This document shows, in pieces, positions 15,291 through 24,426 of a DNA stretch of 64,000 nt (the first letter of the stretch is position 1; the number at the start of each line of letters is the position of its first letter). A model generated the notes under the pieces. The model was not told the DNA's origin and did not search any database. It saw only the letters and a program-made list of their open reading frames with translations. Source of the stretch: Crocinitomicaceae bacterium (GTDB lineage Bacteria; Bacteroidota; Bacteroidia; Flavobacteriales_D; Crocinitomicaceae); contig JAQVCM010000003.1 in the NCBI GenBank assembly GCA_028689775.1, positions 1 to 64,000 of the forward strand. Reading direction: 5' to 3'. The translations under genes were made by a program, and so were the position numbers.

Positions 15291-18200
15291 TTATACTCTT
15301 GTCATTCGCTGTGATTCAATTTTATTAATGTCTTGTAGTGTTATGTTGTTTTTGTTTATCATACTTTCAAGTTCTCTACGGTTTAATAATTTAATTTCGT
15401 TTGACTTAGCTAATATTACTGCTGATGAACTGTAGTCGTTGTTAGTTATGGTAAGTAAACTGAACCGTTCTTTGAATTTGTCTTCGTAATATTTCTTTGC
15501 GGTACAAATTTCTTGTATTGCATCATTACCTACCAATGATTTTGTCTGCTTCGCTTGAATAAGGTGATTTTCTCCATTTTTGATAACTACAATATCAGCG
15601 CCTTTGTCGTTTGAATATGGTGTAAGATAAACCTCAAAACCTTGTTTTTTATACATAGATGCGATACTTGCTTCAAATAGATTCGGATTAAGTCGATCAA
15701 TATCTGATAATGATAATTTTTTAGGTTTACTTTCAGTTTTTGCTCCAAAAATGTTTCCAAATAATTCGTCTGGTGTCAATTCTGCTTGTTCGGTCGGGAA
15801 CAATGTATTGCTTGCCAAAGCTTTTTTATTATTCAATAAAGTGTCAAGAATTTCATCAAAGGATTTCAATCTGTTACCTTCTTCGTCTTTCATATCGTCA
15901 GGGAAAATAGCCATTGGATAATATACAAATACATCTTTTTGTTGCCCTATTCTATAAGCTCTGTCCGTTGCTTGTTCCTCTTTTGCAGGATTCCAATGTC
16001 TTGTATAATGTACAATGTGGTTTGCTTTGGTTACGTTTAACCCCACACCTGCGGCAATAGGTGACATAATAATTATATTAAATCCATCTTCTGCTTGAAA
16101 ACGGTCAATGGTTTGTTGTCTGCTTAATTTTGATTTTCCTTCAAGTTGCTTTGTACTCGGTGTATCTCCGTTAATAATGCTGGTAAATAATCCGAAAGTG
16201 TCATAGACGATTTTTTGCAACATTTTTTGTGTTTCTCTTCTGTCTGCAAACACAATCACTTTTTCTGATTTTGATTGTATATCGGCTAGAATTCCAATTG
16301 TTGTTTGCAATTTGGATGAACTTGCAATTAGTTCATGGCTTGTAAAATTCAAAATTTGACTTTCTAATAAATACGGATGGTCTGAAATATCTCTAATTGC
16401 CCAAAGTGATTTTAATTTTTGGTTTCTCTTTCCTACCCCTTCTAATTCTGAATCATTTGCCATTTCAATTTCCTGCTTATAACGGTTTAATTGAATTGGT
16501 GGCATTACTTTCTTAATTCTTGATTTTTCGTTATCGTGTTTTGTTGGCAAATCTTTTGCTACATCTCTTTTCAATCTTCTTTTGATAAAAACGCCAATAT
16601 TATTACGAAGCTGTTCTGTCAATGCTATAATGTCGGTGTTTTCATCACTCAATGGCTTTTGATATTCCTTCGCAAAGTCTTTTGCATTTCCTAAAAGTCC
16701 GGGAACTGCAAAGTCCATTAAACACCAAATATCCACCAACGTGTTTTCTACTGGTGTTCCTGTCATTGCAATTTTAAAATCTGCTTTTAAAGCTTTACTT
16801 GCATTGGTTATTTGTGTTCCTGGTGTTTTTATTTTTTGGGCTTCATCAAGAGCAATTACTGCAAAATCAACCAGTCCCAAACTAATTTGATACGACCTTA
16901 CTGTTTCATAGTTGGTTAAAATTATTTGTTTGAATTGTAATCGTTTAGCGTCTTGCTGATTTTTTGCTGGATTGTTTTCTTTTGTCAAAGAAACCGAACC
17001 ATACAATTTGCACAATGGTAGATTTTGTGGACTGAAAAATTTCTGATATTCATTTTCCCAATTTTCGAGCAAGCTAACTGGTGCGACAATTAAATAAGGT
17101 TTGTTATCATCACAATGTTGGCAATGCCATTCAAGAAAATACAATAATTGCAAAGTCTTCCCTAATCCCATATCATCAGCCAACAACCCACCTGCAAAGT
17201 TTTCTGTGAACAAGGATTGTAACCAGGAAATCCCTTCCTTTTGGTGTTCTTTTAAAGCAATCCCATTTTCCAAATTGGAAATGCTATAAAAGTTGTGTTT
17301 TAAGTTTTCGGGTAACTCATTTCCATTTGAAAATTCAGTCAGTTCTGCATTTTCTTTAATTATAAGTACTTCGTGGTCTGTTTTCTTTTCTTGCTTTATA
17401 GGTTTATTTGGATTTTCAAATTGCTTCTTAGCGGTTTTAATAAATTTTTCAGCTTCTTCAATTGGTATTTCTGCATCTTCCCATTGAACTGTTTGCTTAT
17501 GTTCCTTAACTGCATTCTCTTTTTGTTCAATGAAATCAGAGAGCTTTTCTTGCGACTTAAAATAGATTCTCTTTTCTCCGTGTACCTTATCTTTAATAAC
17601 AATTCCGGGAATCCATTGTGATTTGTACGGACTTGCGAAAGGGTAAAACTTTGGACTGTAAATGCCAATTTCTTTTACTCTGTCACTATAAAAAACAGTA
17701 AAATCTACTTCCTCATCATTAAAGAACAATTCGGGGTGTTCAATAATTTCTTGAATGTCGTTACGGTCTGAAACTTTTCTTTTGGCTTTTACTTTTTGAA
17801 GTTCTGTTTTTTGATTTTCAGAAATTACTACTCTTGTTGTTTCGCCATTATTTCCCGCTACTGGATAAACATCCCGAATCATCGGCAATTTATCAAACGT
17901 ATTGGTAAACCCTATTGCGTTTTCAATTTCTATTGAAGGTAAAATTTCAAGAACTCCATTGTTAAAATCAATGTCTAATTTTATTTTTTCTGGAATAAAC
18001 AATCCTTGATTATTAAGAAAATGCTCTAATGTTGAGCCACTTTCCATTGACAATGATTTTAGTTCCGAAAGCTTCTTCAGATTGGTAATATTTCCTTTTT
18101 CGCTTTCGGATAAGCTGTTAAACTCATCAATTGCTTGACAAAGTAAAAATTGGTTTTCAGATAGTAGATATTCGTTTTCTTCAACTTTTATTATTGCTCC

Positions 18201-18563
18201 GTTACGGTTAGTTTTTAATCTTGTGCCGTTAGGTGCAAAATCATAAAATCCATATTTGAATTTAAAAGAATTGTGAGTTAAAGTTCCGTCTGATTCTACA
18301 AAAATCTCATACGGATAACTGTTTGGCAAATCCAAAATTTGCTTATCAATATCGTTTAACTTTAAAATATTAATGCTTTCAATTTCGCAAGAATTGTCTG
18401 TATAATCTGCTAAACCATTATCGTGTAATTCTGTAAGAATTGCAAGTTGTGATAAAAATTCTGTTTGTAATTTTTGCCATTCTGAAACAGGAAATTTGCT
18501 TCCTGATTCGTTTAGGAAGTAAAAAGAAAATCTATTGTTGTCGTATAAATATTTTAAAATCAT
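15291..18563 (-). CDS. zorD: Zorya ZorD-like: SNF2 helicase with C-terminal Mrr-like nuclease
   Basis: The 1,090 residues have three parts. Residues 1-430 are unassigned. Residues 440-900 form a SNF2/RapA helicase: motif I GLLADDMGLGKT near 460, motif II LDEAQ near 571, motif III MTGTPVE, and motifs V-VI GVGLN and QATDRAYRIGQ near 870. Residues 960-1085 are Mrr-like, with NLFEASIASMYKKQGFEV, then DKGADIVV and the IQAKQ catalytic Lys near 1004. In Zorya type I, ZorD is a helicase-nuclease effector that degrades phage DNA. The ATG overlaps the zorC stop (ATGA), so the two are translationally coupled. All key helicase and nuclease residues appear intact. Confidence 0.85.
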   Translation of the reverse strand: MILKYLYDNNRFSFYFLNESGSKFPVSEWQKLQTEFLSQLAILTELHDNGLADYTDNSCEIESINILKLNDIDKQILDLPNSYPYEIFVESDGTLTHNSFKFKYGFYDFAPNGTRLKTNRNGAIIKVEENEYLLSENQFLLCQAIDEFNSLSESEKGNITNLKKLSELKSLSMESGSTLEHFLNNQGLFIPEKIKLDIDFNNGVLEILPSIEIENAIGFTNTFDKLPMIRDVYPVAGNNGETTRVVISENQKTELQKVKAKRKVSDRNDIQEIIEHPELFFNDEEVDFTVFYSDRVKEIGIYSPKFYPFASPYKSQWIPGIVIKDKVHGEKRIYFKSQEKLSDFIEQKENAVKEHKQTVQWEDAEIPIEEAEKFIKTAKKQFENPNKPIKQEKKTDHEVLIIKENAELTEFSNGNELPENLKHNFYSISNLENGIALKEHQKEGISWLQSLFTENFAGGLLADDMGLGKTLQLLYFLEWHCQHCDDNKPYLIVAPVSLLENWENEYQKFFSPQNLPLCKLYGSVSLTKENNPAKNQQDAKRLQFKQIILTNYETVRSYQISLGLVDFAVIALDEAQKIKTPGTQITNASKALKADFKIAMTGTPVENTLVDIWCLMDFAVPGLLGNAKDFAKEYQKPLSDENTDIIALTEQLRNNIGVFIKRRLKRDVAKDLPTKHDNEKSRIKKVMPPIQLNRYKQEIEMANDSELEGVGKRNQKLKSLWAIRDISDHPYLLESQILNFTSHELIASSSKLQTTIGILADIQSKSEKVIVFADRRETQKMLQKIVYDTFGLFTSIINGDTPSTKQLEGKSKLSRQQTIDRFQAEDGFNIIIMSPIAAGVGLNVTKANHIVHYTRHWNPAKEEQATDRAYRIGQQKDVFVYYPMAIFPDDMKDEEGNRLKSFDEILDTLLNNKKALASNTLFPTEQAELTPDELFGNIFGAKTESKPKKLSLSDIDRLNPNLFEASIASMYKKQGFEVYLTPYSNDKGADIVVIKNGENHLIQAKQTKSLVGNDAIQEICTAKKYYEDKFKERFSLLTITNNDYSSSAVILAKSNEIKLLNRRELESMINKNNITLQDINKIESQRMTRV

Positions 18564-19975
18564 CCGAATACTTTTTTGTTCATCCAGCTATTAAATCTTG
18601 TTTCCCAAATTTGATTACCATCTCTGTGCGTTAATCTCCCTTCATCGTTAAAGTAATCGTAGTAATTATCGCTGTGAACTGCCATTGGCATAGAACCATT
18701 ACGCAAATCATCTACATTATTTAGTTGGTAATTTAAACTTGGTCTTAATGTACTGTCAATTTTATAAGCATAAAAGGCGTAGCCTTCGTTGCTAAACTCA
18801 ATCAACATATAATCGCCAATGTACAATATGAATGCAGAAACATCTCTTTTGCTTGAAACTGTTTCAAATCTTGCATCCACATATTCGGCTATTCTTTCAT
18901 CACGTTTTAATATGTTTTTTGTATGAAGTGGTCCATAAACTTTAAAGGATGATATTTTTGAAGCAAAACGAAGCCAAAATTTCTTTCGTCTTACATCATT
19001 TATACAAACATTGAAAAATACATTGATAAATTGTTGCGTAATCCACTCGTTCAAAATATTTCGTCCTTGAATTATTTCTCGCTTTTCGATTTCTGTTGCA
19101 TTCTCAAAAGCTGTCCAATTAGAAATATTACTTGGGTCGCCAATTTTAGTGAAGGCTATTTTTTTTATTTTATCTTGTACTGTTGCAAATTGAGGTTGGT
19201 TTGCTTGGATGATAATTTTACTGATTAACCTTTTACTGGTAACTGAACTGTTGTGTTTTTGCAATACATCATTCAGGTTTTCAACTTCATTAGCAATTTT
19301 GCTTTTGTTTCTTTCATAATAGGTTACAATAACCTTTGAAAAATATGGATAATCAAACCAAGATTCTGGAACTCCCAATATTTTTGTTGCATCTTGAATT
19401 GGTCTGTTGAGTTTAGCAATTGTATCGCCTAAAATCAAATCTCCGTTTTTTGTACTGAAATAACGTTTGTTATTTTTAAAAGAAATTAATGAACTTCTAT
19501 TGCCCGTATAATTATCTAATTTGTTAGCAATGAATTGTTCCAATTGCTCCAATGATTTTTGATGCTTTGTTTCCCAGTTCCTTAGTAGTGTATCAATTAA
19601 TCCTGATAAAAATGAGTCTCGCCATTCTTCCTCGAATAAATTAAATATAGTTCTAAGTTCATCTACGTTGCTAAAAATGCTTTGAGAATTACTCTCCGAA
19701 TAATTAAGAGCATAGGTCAATGTTCTGAGTTCCCTACGGTCAAAATTTGTATTTTTATTGTGCTTTATATTTTTAAATTTTCTAAATATCTCTGGAATTA
19801 AAAGTATCGGTACGGAAGGGAAAGGGTTGTTGCCCAATGACTCATTAATTTTTTGTAGTTTATCTATTCTTACGTCAAGCAATGCGTTTATAGTTTGAGG
19901 AAAAACTCTTTCTGCCGATTGCTGAAATGTAGAAATCGAAAATTGAAACTGTAATATATCTTGAGCTGTTGGCAT
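18560..19975 (-). CDS. zorC: Zorya ZorC-like EH_Signature protein
   Basis: The 471-residue protein is assigned by position between zorA and zorD and by C-terminal features of the EH_Signature family. These are an RRKKFWLRF segment near residue 340, a Glu in MLIEFSNEGYAFY, and a His in LTHRDGNQIWETRFNSW near the C-terminus. The family is named for such Glu and His residues. The N-terminal two thirds is helical and has no other recognisable domain. In Zorya type I, ZorC is a cytosolic DNA-binding component working with ZorD. It starts 8 bases after the zorA stop and overlaps the zorD start by four bases. The direct sequence evidence is weaker than for its neighbours. Confidence 0.72.
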   Translation of the reverse strand: MPTAQDILQFQFSISTFQQSAERVFPQTINALLDVRIDKLQKINESLGNNPFPSVPILLIPEIFRKFKNIKHNKNTNFDRRELRTLTYALNYSESNSQSIFSNVDELRTIFNLFEEEWRDSFLSGLIDTLLRNWETKHQKSLEQLEQFIANKLDNYTGNRSSLISFKNNKRYFSTKNGDLILGDTIAKLNRPIQDATKILGVPESWFDYPYFSKVIVTYYERNKSKIANEVENLNDVLQKHNSSVTSKRLISKIIIQANQPQFATVQDKIKKIAFTKIGDPSNISNWTAFENATEIEKREIIQGRNILNEWITQQFINVFFNVCINDVRRKKFWLRFASKISSFKVYGPLHTKNILKRDERIAEYVDARFETVSSKRDVSAFILYIGDYMLIEFSNEGYAFYAYKIDSTLRPSLNYQLNNVDDLRNGSMPMAVHSDNYYDYFNDEGRLTHRDGNQIWETRFNSWMNKKVFG

Positions 19976-19983
19976 ATTCGTTT

Positions 19984-21519
19984 CTAATTTCTTCTTGAGT
20001 TTAGTTTTACAAGTTGCTCTGTTAGTTCATCTAAAATTGCTTCCTGTTTTGCTGATGCTTTTTCTAATGAACCTGCGGTTTCTGTTAGAGCATTAGAATA
20101 TTTTCCTAAGTAGGTTTCAAGGCTTCCACTAACAGTCTCCTGATAGTCTTTTAGTCCTGTTGTGATTTTCGCAAAAATATCTTGTAATCCTTTTTCAATG
20201 ATTTCAAATTTTTGTGCATAATCTGCCGAAACATCTTTTGCCTTAACTAAGGACTTTTGTATTTCATCAATGGTGTTTGAATTATTTTGTAAAAACTCAT
20301 TGGAATAACGTGAAAATGTTATTTGTGATTCGCCAAACTTGCTTGATGAAGAATTGATTTCTTGTGAAGCATTTCTGAAATTTGAAATTGTGCTTGCTAA
20401 CGCTGTTTGAGCTTCATTGAGTTTATTTATACTTTGAGTTACGCCAACAGATAGTCCGTTCATATTTTCAATACTTGTGTTGAAAGCACTTAATAGATTT
20501 TCGGAGACTTGTAAATTTTTGGATTGTTCAATTAGTAACGATTGTTGTCCAGATTGTAAATCCCCTACTTTGGTTCTTAATATTTCGCTCATATCTTCAA
20601 CTTGCTTTTTCATTGCATTGGTTGAATCTTGTGATTGAGAAAGTGTTTGCTGTGAAATTTGCTGAACAACATCTTGCAAGCCTTTGAAATTTTCATTGAG
20701 GTTATCAGTCATATTTTGAAGTTTAGTGGGAAAATCGGCTAATGAACCTCCCGCCTGTCCGAGAAGCTTCGCTAAATGTTCCATTTCATTTTTAGTATCT
20801 CCACTCATTGAAGTTTTAAATTCTTCAATCATTTTGCCCATCGATTCCTGCAATTCCTTCACAATACTTTGTGTCATATCGGTAGCTGGGTCTTTCAGTT
20901 TGTTACCCAAACTTTCAATTTCCGCTTTTACTAATTTCAACTCGGCAACAACACCTTCCGTTGGATTATTCAAAATTTGCTGAAATCCTGCTGAAATTGT
21001 AAGTGCCAAATCAGAAGAGAAGGTTTGAAGTGCGTTTGATTGTTTGGCAGATTCTTTATAAATGTCTCGAAAAATATTACCAGGTTTAATCGTGTTTCCA
21101 TTATCATCAGTTGAAGAAATTTCGTTTCTTAGTTCTGTTATTGATTCGATTAGTTTATTAATTGCGTTCGTTTCATCACTTAAAACTCCTTTTTCATTTT
21201 TGTTTTTAATAAACGAAATTCGTTTTGAGAAAACTATTGAAAGAGCAATTCCAAAAATGGATGCAAAAAAAGCGGTTTTCAAACCTTTAAGTAATGTTGG
21301 AATACTTTTTTCTATGTCTTCTGGATTAAAAAACCAAAGTCCATAGGCAATACCACCAAATGTTCCTAAAATTCCAATTGTAGTGAACATTGAAGGAATT
21401 AAATCCAAATCGTTTTGGTTTACTTTTGCGTAATCCTTTTTCGCTATGTTAAGAACATAGATTCCATAAATTAAATATGAAATCAAGCCTATTGCAATAA
21501 TTATTTCAACTATGTTCAT
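19984..21519 (-). CDS. zorA: Zorya ZorA-like MotA/ExbB-family proton channel with long helical tail
   Basis: This 511-residue inner membrane protein has hydrophobic helices at residues 3-25 (IIIAIGLISYLIYGIYVLNI), around 42-65 (SMFTTIGILGTFGGIAYGLW) and around 80-100 (LKTAFFASIFGIALSIVFS). This is the MotA/TolQ/ExbB layout: GTxGTFGGI-like helix, then a cytosolic helix and Ala-Phe-Phe-Ala-Ser. Residues 110-511 form a long, Gln/Ser/Glu-rich coiled coil without prolines. This matches the intracellular tail of ZorA, which transmits the signal from the cell envelope. The start codon overlaps the zorB stop (ATGA). The tail seems shorter than that of the E. coli protein as I remember it. Confidence 0.85.
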   Translation of the reverse strand: MNIVEIIIAIGLISYLIYGIYVLNIAKKDYAKVNQNDLDLIPSMFTTIGILGTFGGIAYGLWFFNPEDIEKSIPTLLKGLKTAFFASIFGIALSIVFSKRISFIKNKNEKGVLSDETNAINKLIESITELRNEISSTDDNGNTIKPGNIFRDIYKESAKQSNALQTFSSDLALTISAGFQQILNNPTEGVVAELKLVKAEIESLGNKLKDPATDMTQSIVKELQESMGKMIEEFKTSMSGDTKNEMEHLAKLLGQAGGSLADFPTKLQNMTDNLNENFKGLQDVVQQISQQTLSQSQDSTNAMKKQVEDMSEILRTKVGDLQSGQQSLLIEQSKNLQVSENLLSAFNTSIENMNGLSVGVTQSINKLNEAQTALASTISNFRNASQEINSSSSKFGESQITFSRYSNEFLQNNSNTIDEIQKSLVKAKDVSADYAQKFEIIEKGLQDIFAKITTGLKDYQETVSGSLETYLGKYSNALTETAGSLEKASAKQEAILDELTEQLVKLNSRRN

Positions 21520-22238
21520 TTGTCGTCAATGTTTTTAAGTGCTTCATTAATAATTGCTTCACTTGTTGTTACAATTCTAAATTCAACCCTTCTTGATTTG
21601 TCATTGTCAATAGGTTGTTTACTGTCAAAGGAAATTTTATAGTCCTTATCAACTGCACGACCGTAAGAAAGTCCATTGGCTGTAAGCCAATATTGTAACC
21701 TTTCTTTTTCGGTTGGTTGTAAATTGACAAAGCAGTTCTGTGTTCGCAAAAAAGCGAGTACATTTCTTCCTCTGTCTTGCGAAAGTTTCATATTATCAAT
21801 ATAAGGGTCGCTTGTTCGTCCGATTGGTTTTGTGTCGGTGTGCCCTTCAATTCTGATTTCAGATATTTTGTCTTTGTATTTTTCCTGCAATACAACAGAT
21901 AGATATTTTGGAAGAAAATCGGTAAGAATTGTTTGAAAATGAGAAGTAATGTCGGAACTACCAGTACCAAAAAGCACTTGTGGATTTGTGAATTTGATAG
22001 AAAGGTCATTGTCAAGTTTCAAATCCCACTTTGCAAAGTCATCTTTAAATGCTTGGTTTAATTCATTGTACAATGTAACTTTTGATTCTTCGTAGTCTTT
22101 GAATATTTGATTTTGTTCTTTCTGTCGTTTTTCTACCAATGCCATATACGAAATAGACATAAATAGAAAAATTACCATTAAAACCGTCATAAGGTCGGCT
22201 AAGGGAATCCAATGGCTTTCTTTCTTTGTTCCTGACAT
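21516..22238 (-). CDS. zorB: Zorya ZorB-like MotB/OmpA-family stator protein
   Basis: The 240 residues have one N-terminal membrane helix, WIPLADLMTVLMVIFLFMSI (residues 11-30). Its Asp is the proton-carrying residue of MotB-type stators. A periplasmic linker of about 60 residues follows, then an OmpA-like peptidoglycan-binding domain (IRIEGHTDTKPIG near 127, then LSQDRGRNVLAFL and KSRRVEFRIV near the end). ZorB pairs with ZorA in a 5:2-type proton-driven motor anchored to peptidoglycan. Here zorB precedes zorA, whereas published operons usually begin with zorA. The first gene after a 149-base gap, it could have its own promoter, but none is clear. Confidence 0.85.
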   Translation of the reverse strand: MSGTKKESHWIPLADLMTVLMVIFLFMSISYMALVEKRQKEQNQIFKDYEESKVTLYNELNQAFKDDFAKWDLKLDNDLSIKFTNPQVLFGTGSSDITSHFQTILTDFLPKYLSVVLQEKYKDKISEIRIEGHTDTKPIGRTSDPYIDNMKLSQDRGRNVLAFLRTQNCFVNLQPTEKERLQYWLTANGLSYGRAVDKDYKISFDSKQPIDNDKSRRVEFRIVTTSEAIINEALKNIDDK

Positions 22239-22256
22239 TTATTTCTATATACTAAT

Positions 22257-22277
22257 TACAGTTTGGGTAAAACTGTA
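22257..22277. promoter_or_regulatory. Inverted repeat upstream of zorB (ACAGTTT-5-AAACTGT)
   Basis: An 8-bp perfect inverted repeat, TACAGTTT and AAACTGTA, flanks a GGGTA loop. It lies 19 bases upstream of the zorB start. No T-run follows it, so it is more likely an operator or mRNA hairpin than a terminator. Confidence 0.35.
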
Positions 22278-22387
22278 TGATGATAAAAAAATTAGTGCAA
22301 TTGTGAGTTTAATTTTTTTTAATGTATTTTTCATTATGTAAATTTATATTTTAGTCTACTTTAGATTTCTCAGTATCCATTACTGTA

Positions 22388-23227
22388 TTATTGAATTTTT
22401 GTTATGTTTCTTTCAAATAATTTTTTCTTGACTTTTAGTTGTGAAATATTATAGAAAGTTGGATGCAAAAAATTATCGCAAAAATAGTTATGATATTCAG
22501 CACACCAACTAAATTTGTCGAAAATTCTTTGATTTATCTTTTTTGATTCTAGTTCTTTTTCTATTGCGTTTTTATGTAATCGTATTTGCTGGCTTACATA
22601 ATCATAATTTGGGTTATCATCATCAAAATTTGCGATAAGCAGATACAAATAATTTAGAAAGTAACATCCATCCTTATCAATTAAATATGTAGATTTTTGT
22701 GGGATTGCAAAATCATCAGAATAGTAATTAATGTGTTGATTTACAATACTTATTGCGTTTTCAGACAGGATAATTCGTGGATAGATTGCGCTACTCTCTT
22801 CTAATTTATATGATTCAATAAGTGCTGGACCAATAACAATATTATTGTCCATATATAAATTACTGTGACTAATCGCACCTTTTATAAAAATACCTTTTTG
22901 TGCAAATGTTAACTGAATATGAGATAAAACATCAAACAAATCCCCTAATTCAATTTCACCATCTTCATGATTCCAAGGATAACCAATTACAAAATTGTCT
23001 GTAAAAATTTTCATTTCGAATCTTTTTCTTTCTTCATTATCAAAATCATGATCTGAGTTTAAATAATCTAATTCATTATTTAAAACTTTTAAATAGTGAT
23101 TAAAAAAATCTAAATTTTCATTTTTAATTTTTTCAGAAAACCCAAGTATATCAAAGTAAGCGCAGAAACTCATACAATATCTTTTCTGCCCATCATCAGA
23201 TTTATATCTTTTAAAAATTCTTTTCAC
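22388..23227 (-). CDS. Class III nucleotidyl cyclase-like protein in defence operon
   Basis: The 279-residue soluble protein resembles the class III cyclase fold. The first strand-helix reads FCAYFDILGFSEKI, with Asp 26 in the FDILGF motif. A second acidic motif, KIFTDNFVIGYP, carries Asp 77. Then come FIKGAISHSNLYMDNNIVIG and PALIESYKLEESSAIYPRII (about residues 114-155), the pattern seen in cyclase-like proteins where paired Asp residues bind two metals. The C-terminal 120 residues are helical and unassigned. No membrane segment is present. It is 68 bases downstream of the caspase-like gene and upstream of zorB. Enzyme activity and product are unknown; a non-catalytic nucleotide sensor is also possible. 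Confidence 0.5.
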   Translation of the reverse strand: MKRIFKRYKSDDGQKRYCMSFCAYFDILGFSEKIKNENLDFFNHYLKVLNNELDYLNSDHDFDNEERKRFEMKIFTDNFVIGYPWNHEDGEIELGDLFDVLSHIQLTFAQKGIFIKGAISHSNLYMDNNIVIGPALIESYKLEESSAIYPRIILSENAISIVNQHINYYSDDFAIPQKSTYLIDKDGCYFLNYLYLLIANFDDDNPNYDYVSQQIRLHKNAIEKELESKKINQRIFDKFSWCAEYHNYFCDNFLHPTFYNISQLKVKKKLFERNITKIQ

Positions 23228-23295
23228 TTTTAGTAAATTAATTTAAGTACGTTAATTTATGGTATTTGTACAACGTCTCTTAGCTGCCACTTATT

Positions 23296-23922
23296 CTATT
23301 TTGCTTTTGCATTTTCAGCATCATCGATTTGTTCATCTGTAAAATTCGCTACATGAGTTAAATATCCTATTTCGGACATAGTTTCCATTCGATCAAAACA
23401 TACAAAACGAATATCAGTCGCCAATTTAATTTTTTCGCAAGCAACAATTGGATCAATATTACGACGCTGTAAATTATATAACAAAATATTAAAGCTGATT
23501 AACATTTCGTGAGGCGCAAGACTTTGCCTCGGTCCAACAACGAATGATATATTTTCACAACAATAAAATAAATCATATGCAACTTCATTAAGACCACCTC
23601 GGCAACACGATAACATAATTACGCAATCCTCATTCATACAATCTGCGCTACATAATTCGACGCCAAAGTCTAACCAAGAGTAATCTATAATTCCATCTTC
23701 GCTCCCGAATCCTTCTTTATTGCCATGAGAACTTAAATAAATGTAGTCATATTTTACACCTTTATAGATTATTTCGTCTATCTCTTCGTTTGTTTTCGGA
23801 CAATAATCGTGAACTTCAATATTATATAGTTCGCACTGCGATTTTATATTATCACATTCTTGTTTTTCACCGGTGAGTCCGCAAGCTCTTATTATCAAAA
23901 TTTTTTTACGTTCTTGATTCAT
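23296..23922 (-). CDS. Caspase/CHAT-like cysteine protease in defence operon
   Basis: The 208-residue soluble protein has a caspase-type dyad. A hydrophobic strand ends in YDYIYLSSHGN (His 66), and a second ends in CVIMLSCCRGG (Cys 107, or Cys 106). This strand-His-Gly then strand-Ser-x-Cys spacing is that of CHAT and metacaspase-like peptidases. The N-terminal strand ILIIRACG fits a Rossmann-like caspase fold. Several extra cysteines occur. There is no pro-domain or repeat region. ATG 23922 is chosen; a longer frame to 23988 has no support. It is the first gene of the leftward run. I infer a protease effector activated by the neighbouring cyclase-like or Zorya proteins. Confidence 0.6.
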   Translation of the reverse strand: MNQERKKILIIRACGLTGEKQECDNIKSQCELYNIEVHDYCPKTNEEIDEIIYKGVKYDYIYLSSHGNKEGFGSEDGIIDYSWLDFGVELCSADCMNEDCVIMLSCCRGGLNEVAYDLFYCCENISFVVGPRQSLAPHEMLISFNILLYNLQRRNIDPIVACEKIKLATDIRFVCFDRMETMSEIGYLTHVANFTDEQIDDAENAKAK

Positions 23923-24179
23923 GAAATGTTGTTTTGTGTTTGCTGCTAACTTTCCGCCAACGAATCGCTTTACGCAAACTTGCGTCAATATCCACTATAG
24001 TTAAATTAGTTAATTTGTTATAAATCAACAACAAATGCGATTTTAAACGTTTATCATCCTTTTCCAACATCTCAAATTCTGATAATTGCATAGCCGTCGT
24101 TGATTTATAAATGTAAATATATACAATCCAACTAAATATCCAAGCAATCCATCGGACTTTTTAGTTGATTCATTGCTTT

Positions 24180-24426
24180 GATGGTAATATGTGTGTAAAC
24201 TTATCTGCGATGCTACTTCGTGGACAGTCGTTTTGCAACTGGAATTCCCTAGTAACGATTGGATATATCGCAAATTAACATCATTTTCAAGTACTCTGAT
24301 AGGCATCGGAAGTGTGGCAAAACTGTGTCGAAGCGTGTGAACCGTAACTTGTTTTTGAATGCCGGATTTAAGAACTACGGCTTTAAAAATGCTTTGAATG
24401 CTACCCGAATTTACATCCGATTGGAA
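24180..24426 (-). pseudogene. Tyrosine recombinase (XerC/phage-type integrase) C-terminal remnant
   Basis: One minus-strand frame reads SGSIQSIFKAVVLKSGIQKQ, then VTVHTLRHSFATL and VLENDVNLRYIQSLLGNSSC. These are the catalytic H-x-L-R-H segment and the ...LLGHSS.KTT motif of tyrosine recombinases. The next catalytic His has become Asn (LLGN), a few residues are inserted after SFAT, and the terminal Tyr-containing motif is lost. No start is available, because the fragment begins inside the interrupted hipA gene. It is inactive and a trace of the element that carried or built the island. Confidence 0.72.

Noticed and set aside
23906..24091. Small leftward frame (61 codons) between the integrase remnant and the caspase-like gene
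   Set aside because: It overlaps the start of the caspase-like gene, has no motif and no promoter. Its only hint is a charged helix. Left out as unsupported.
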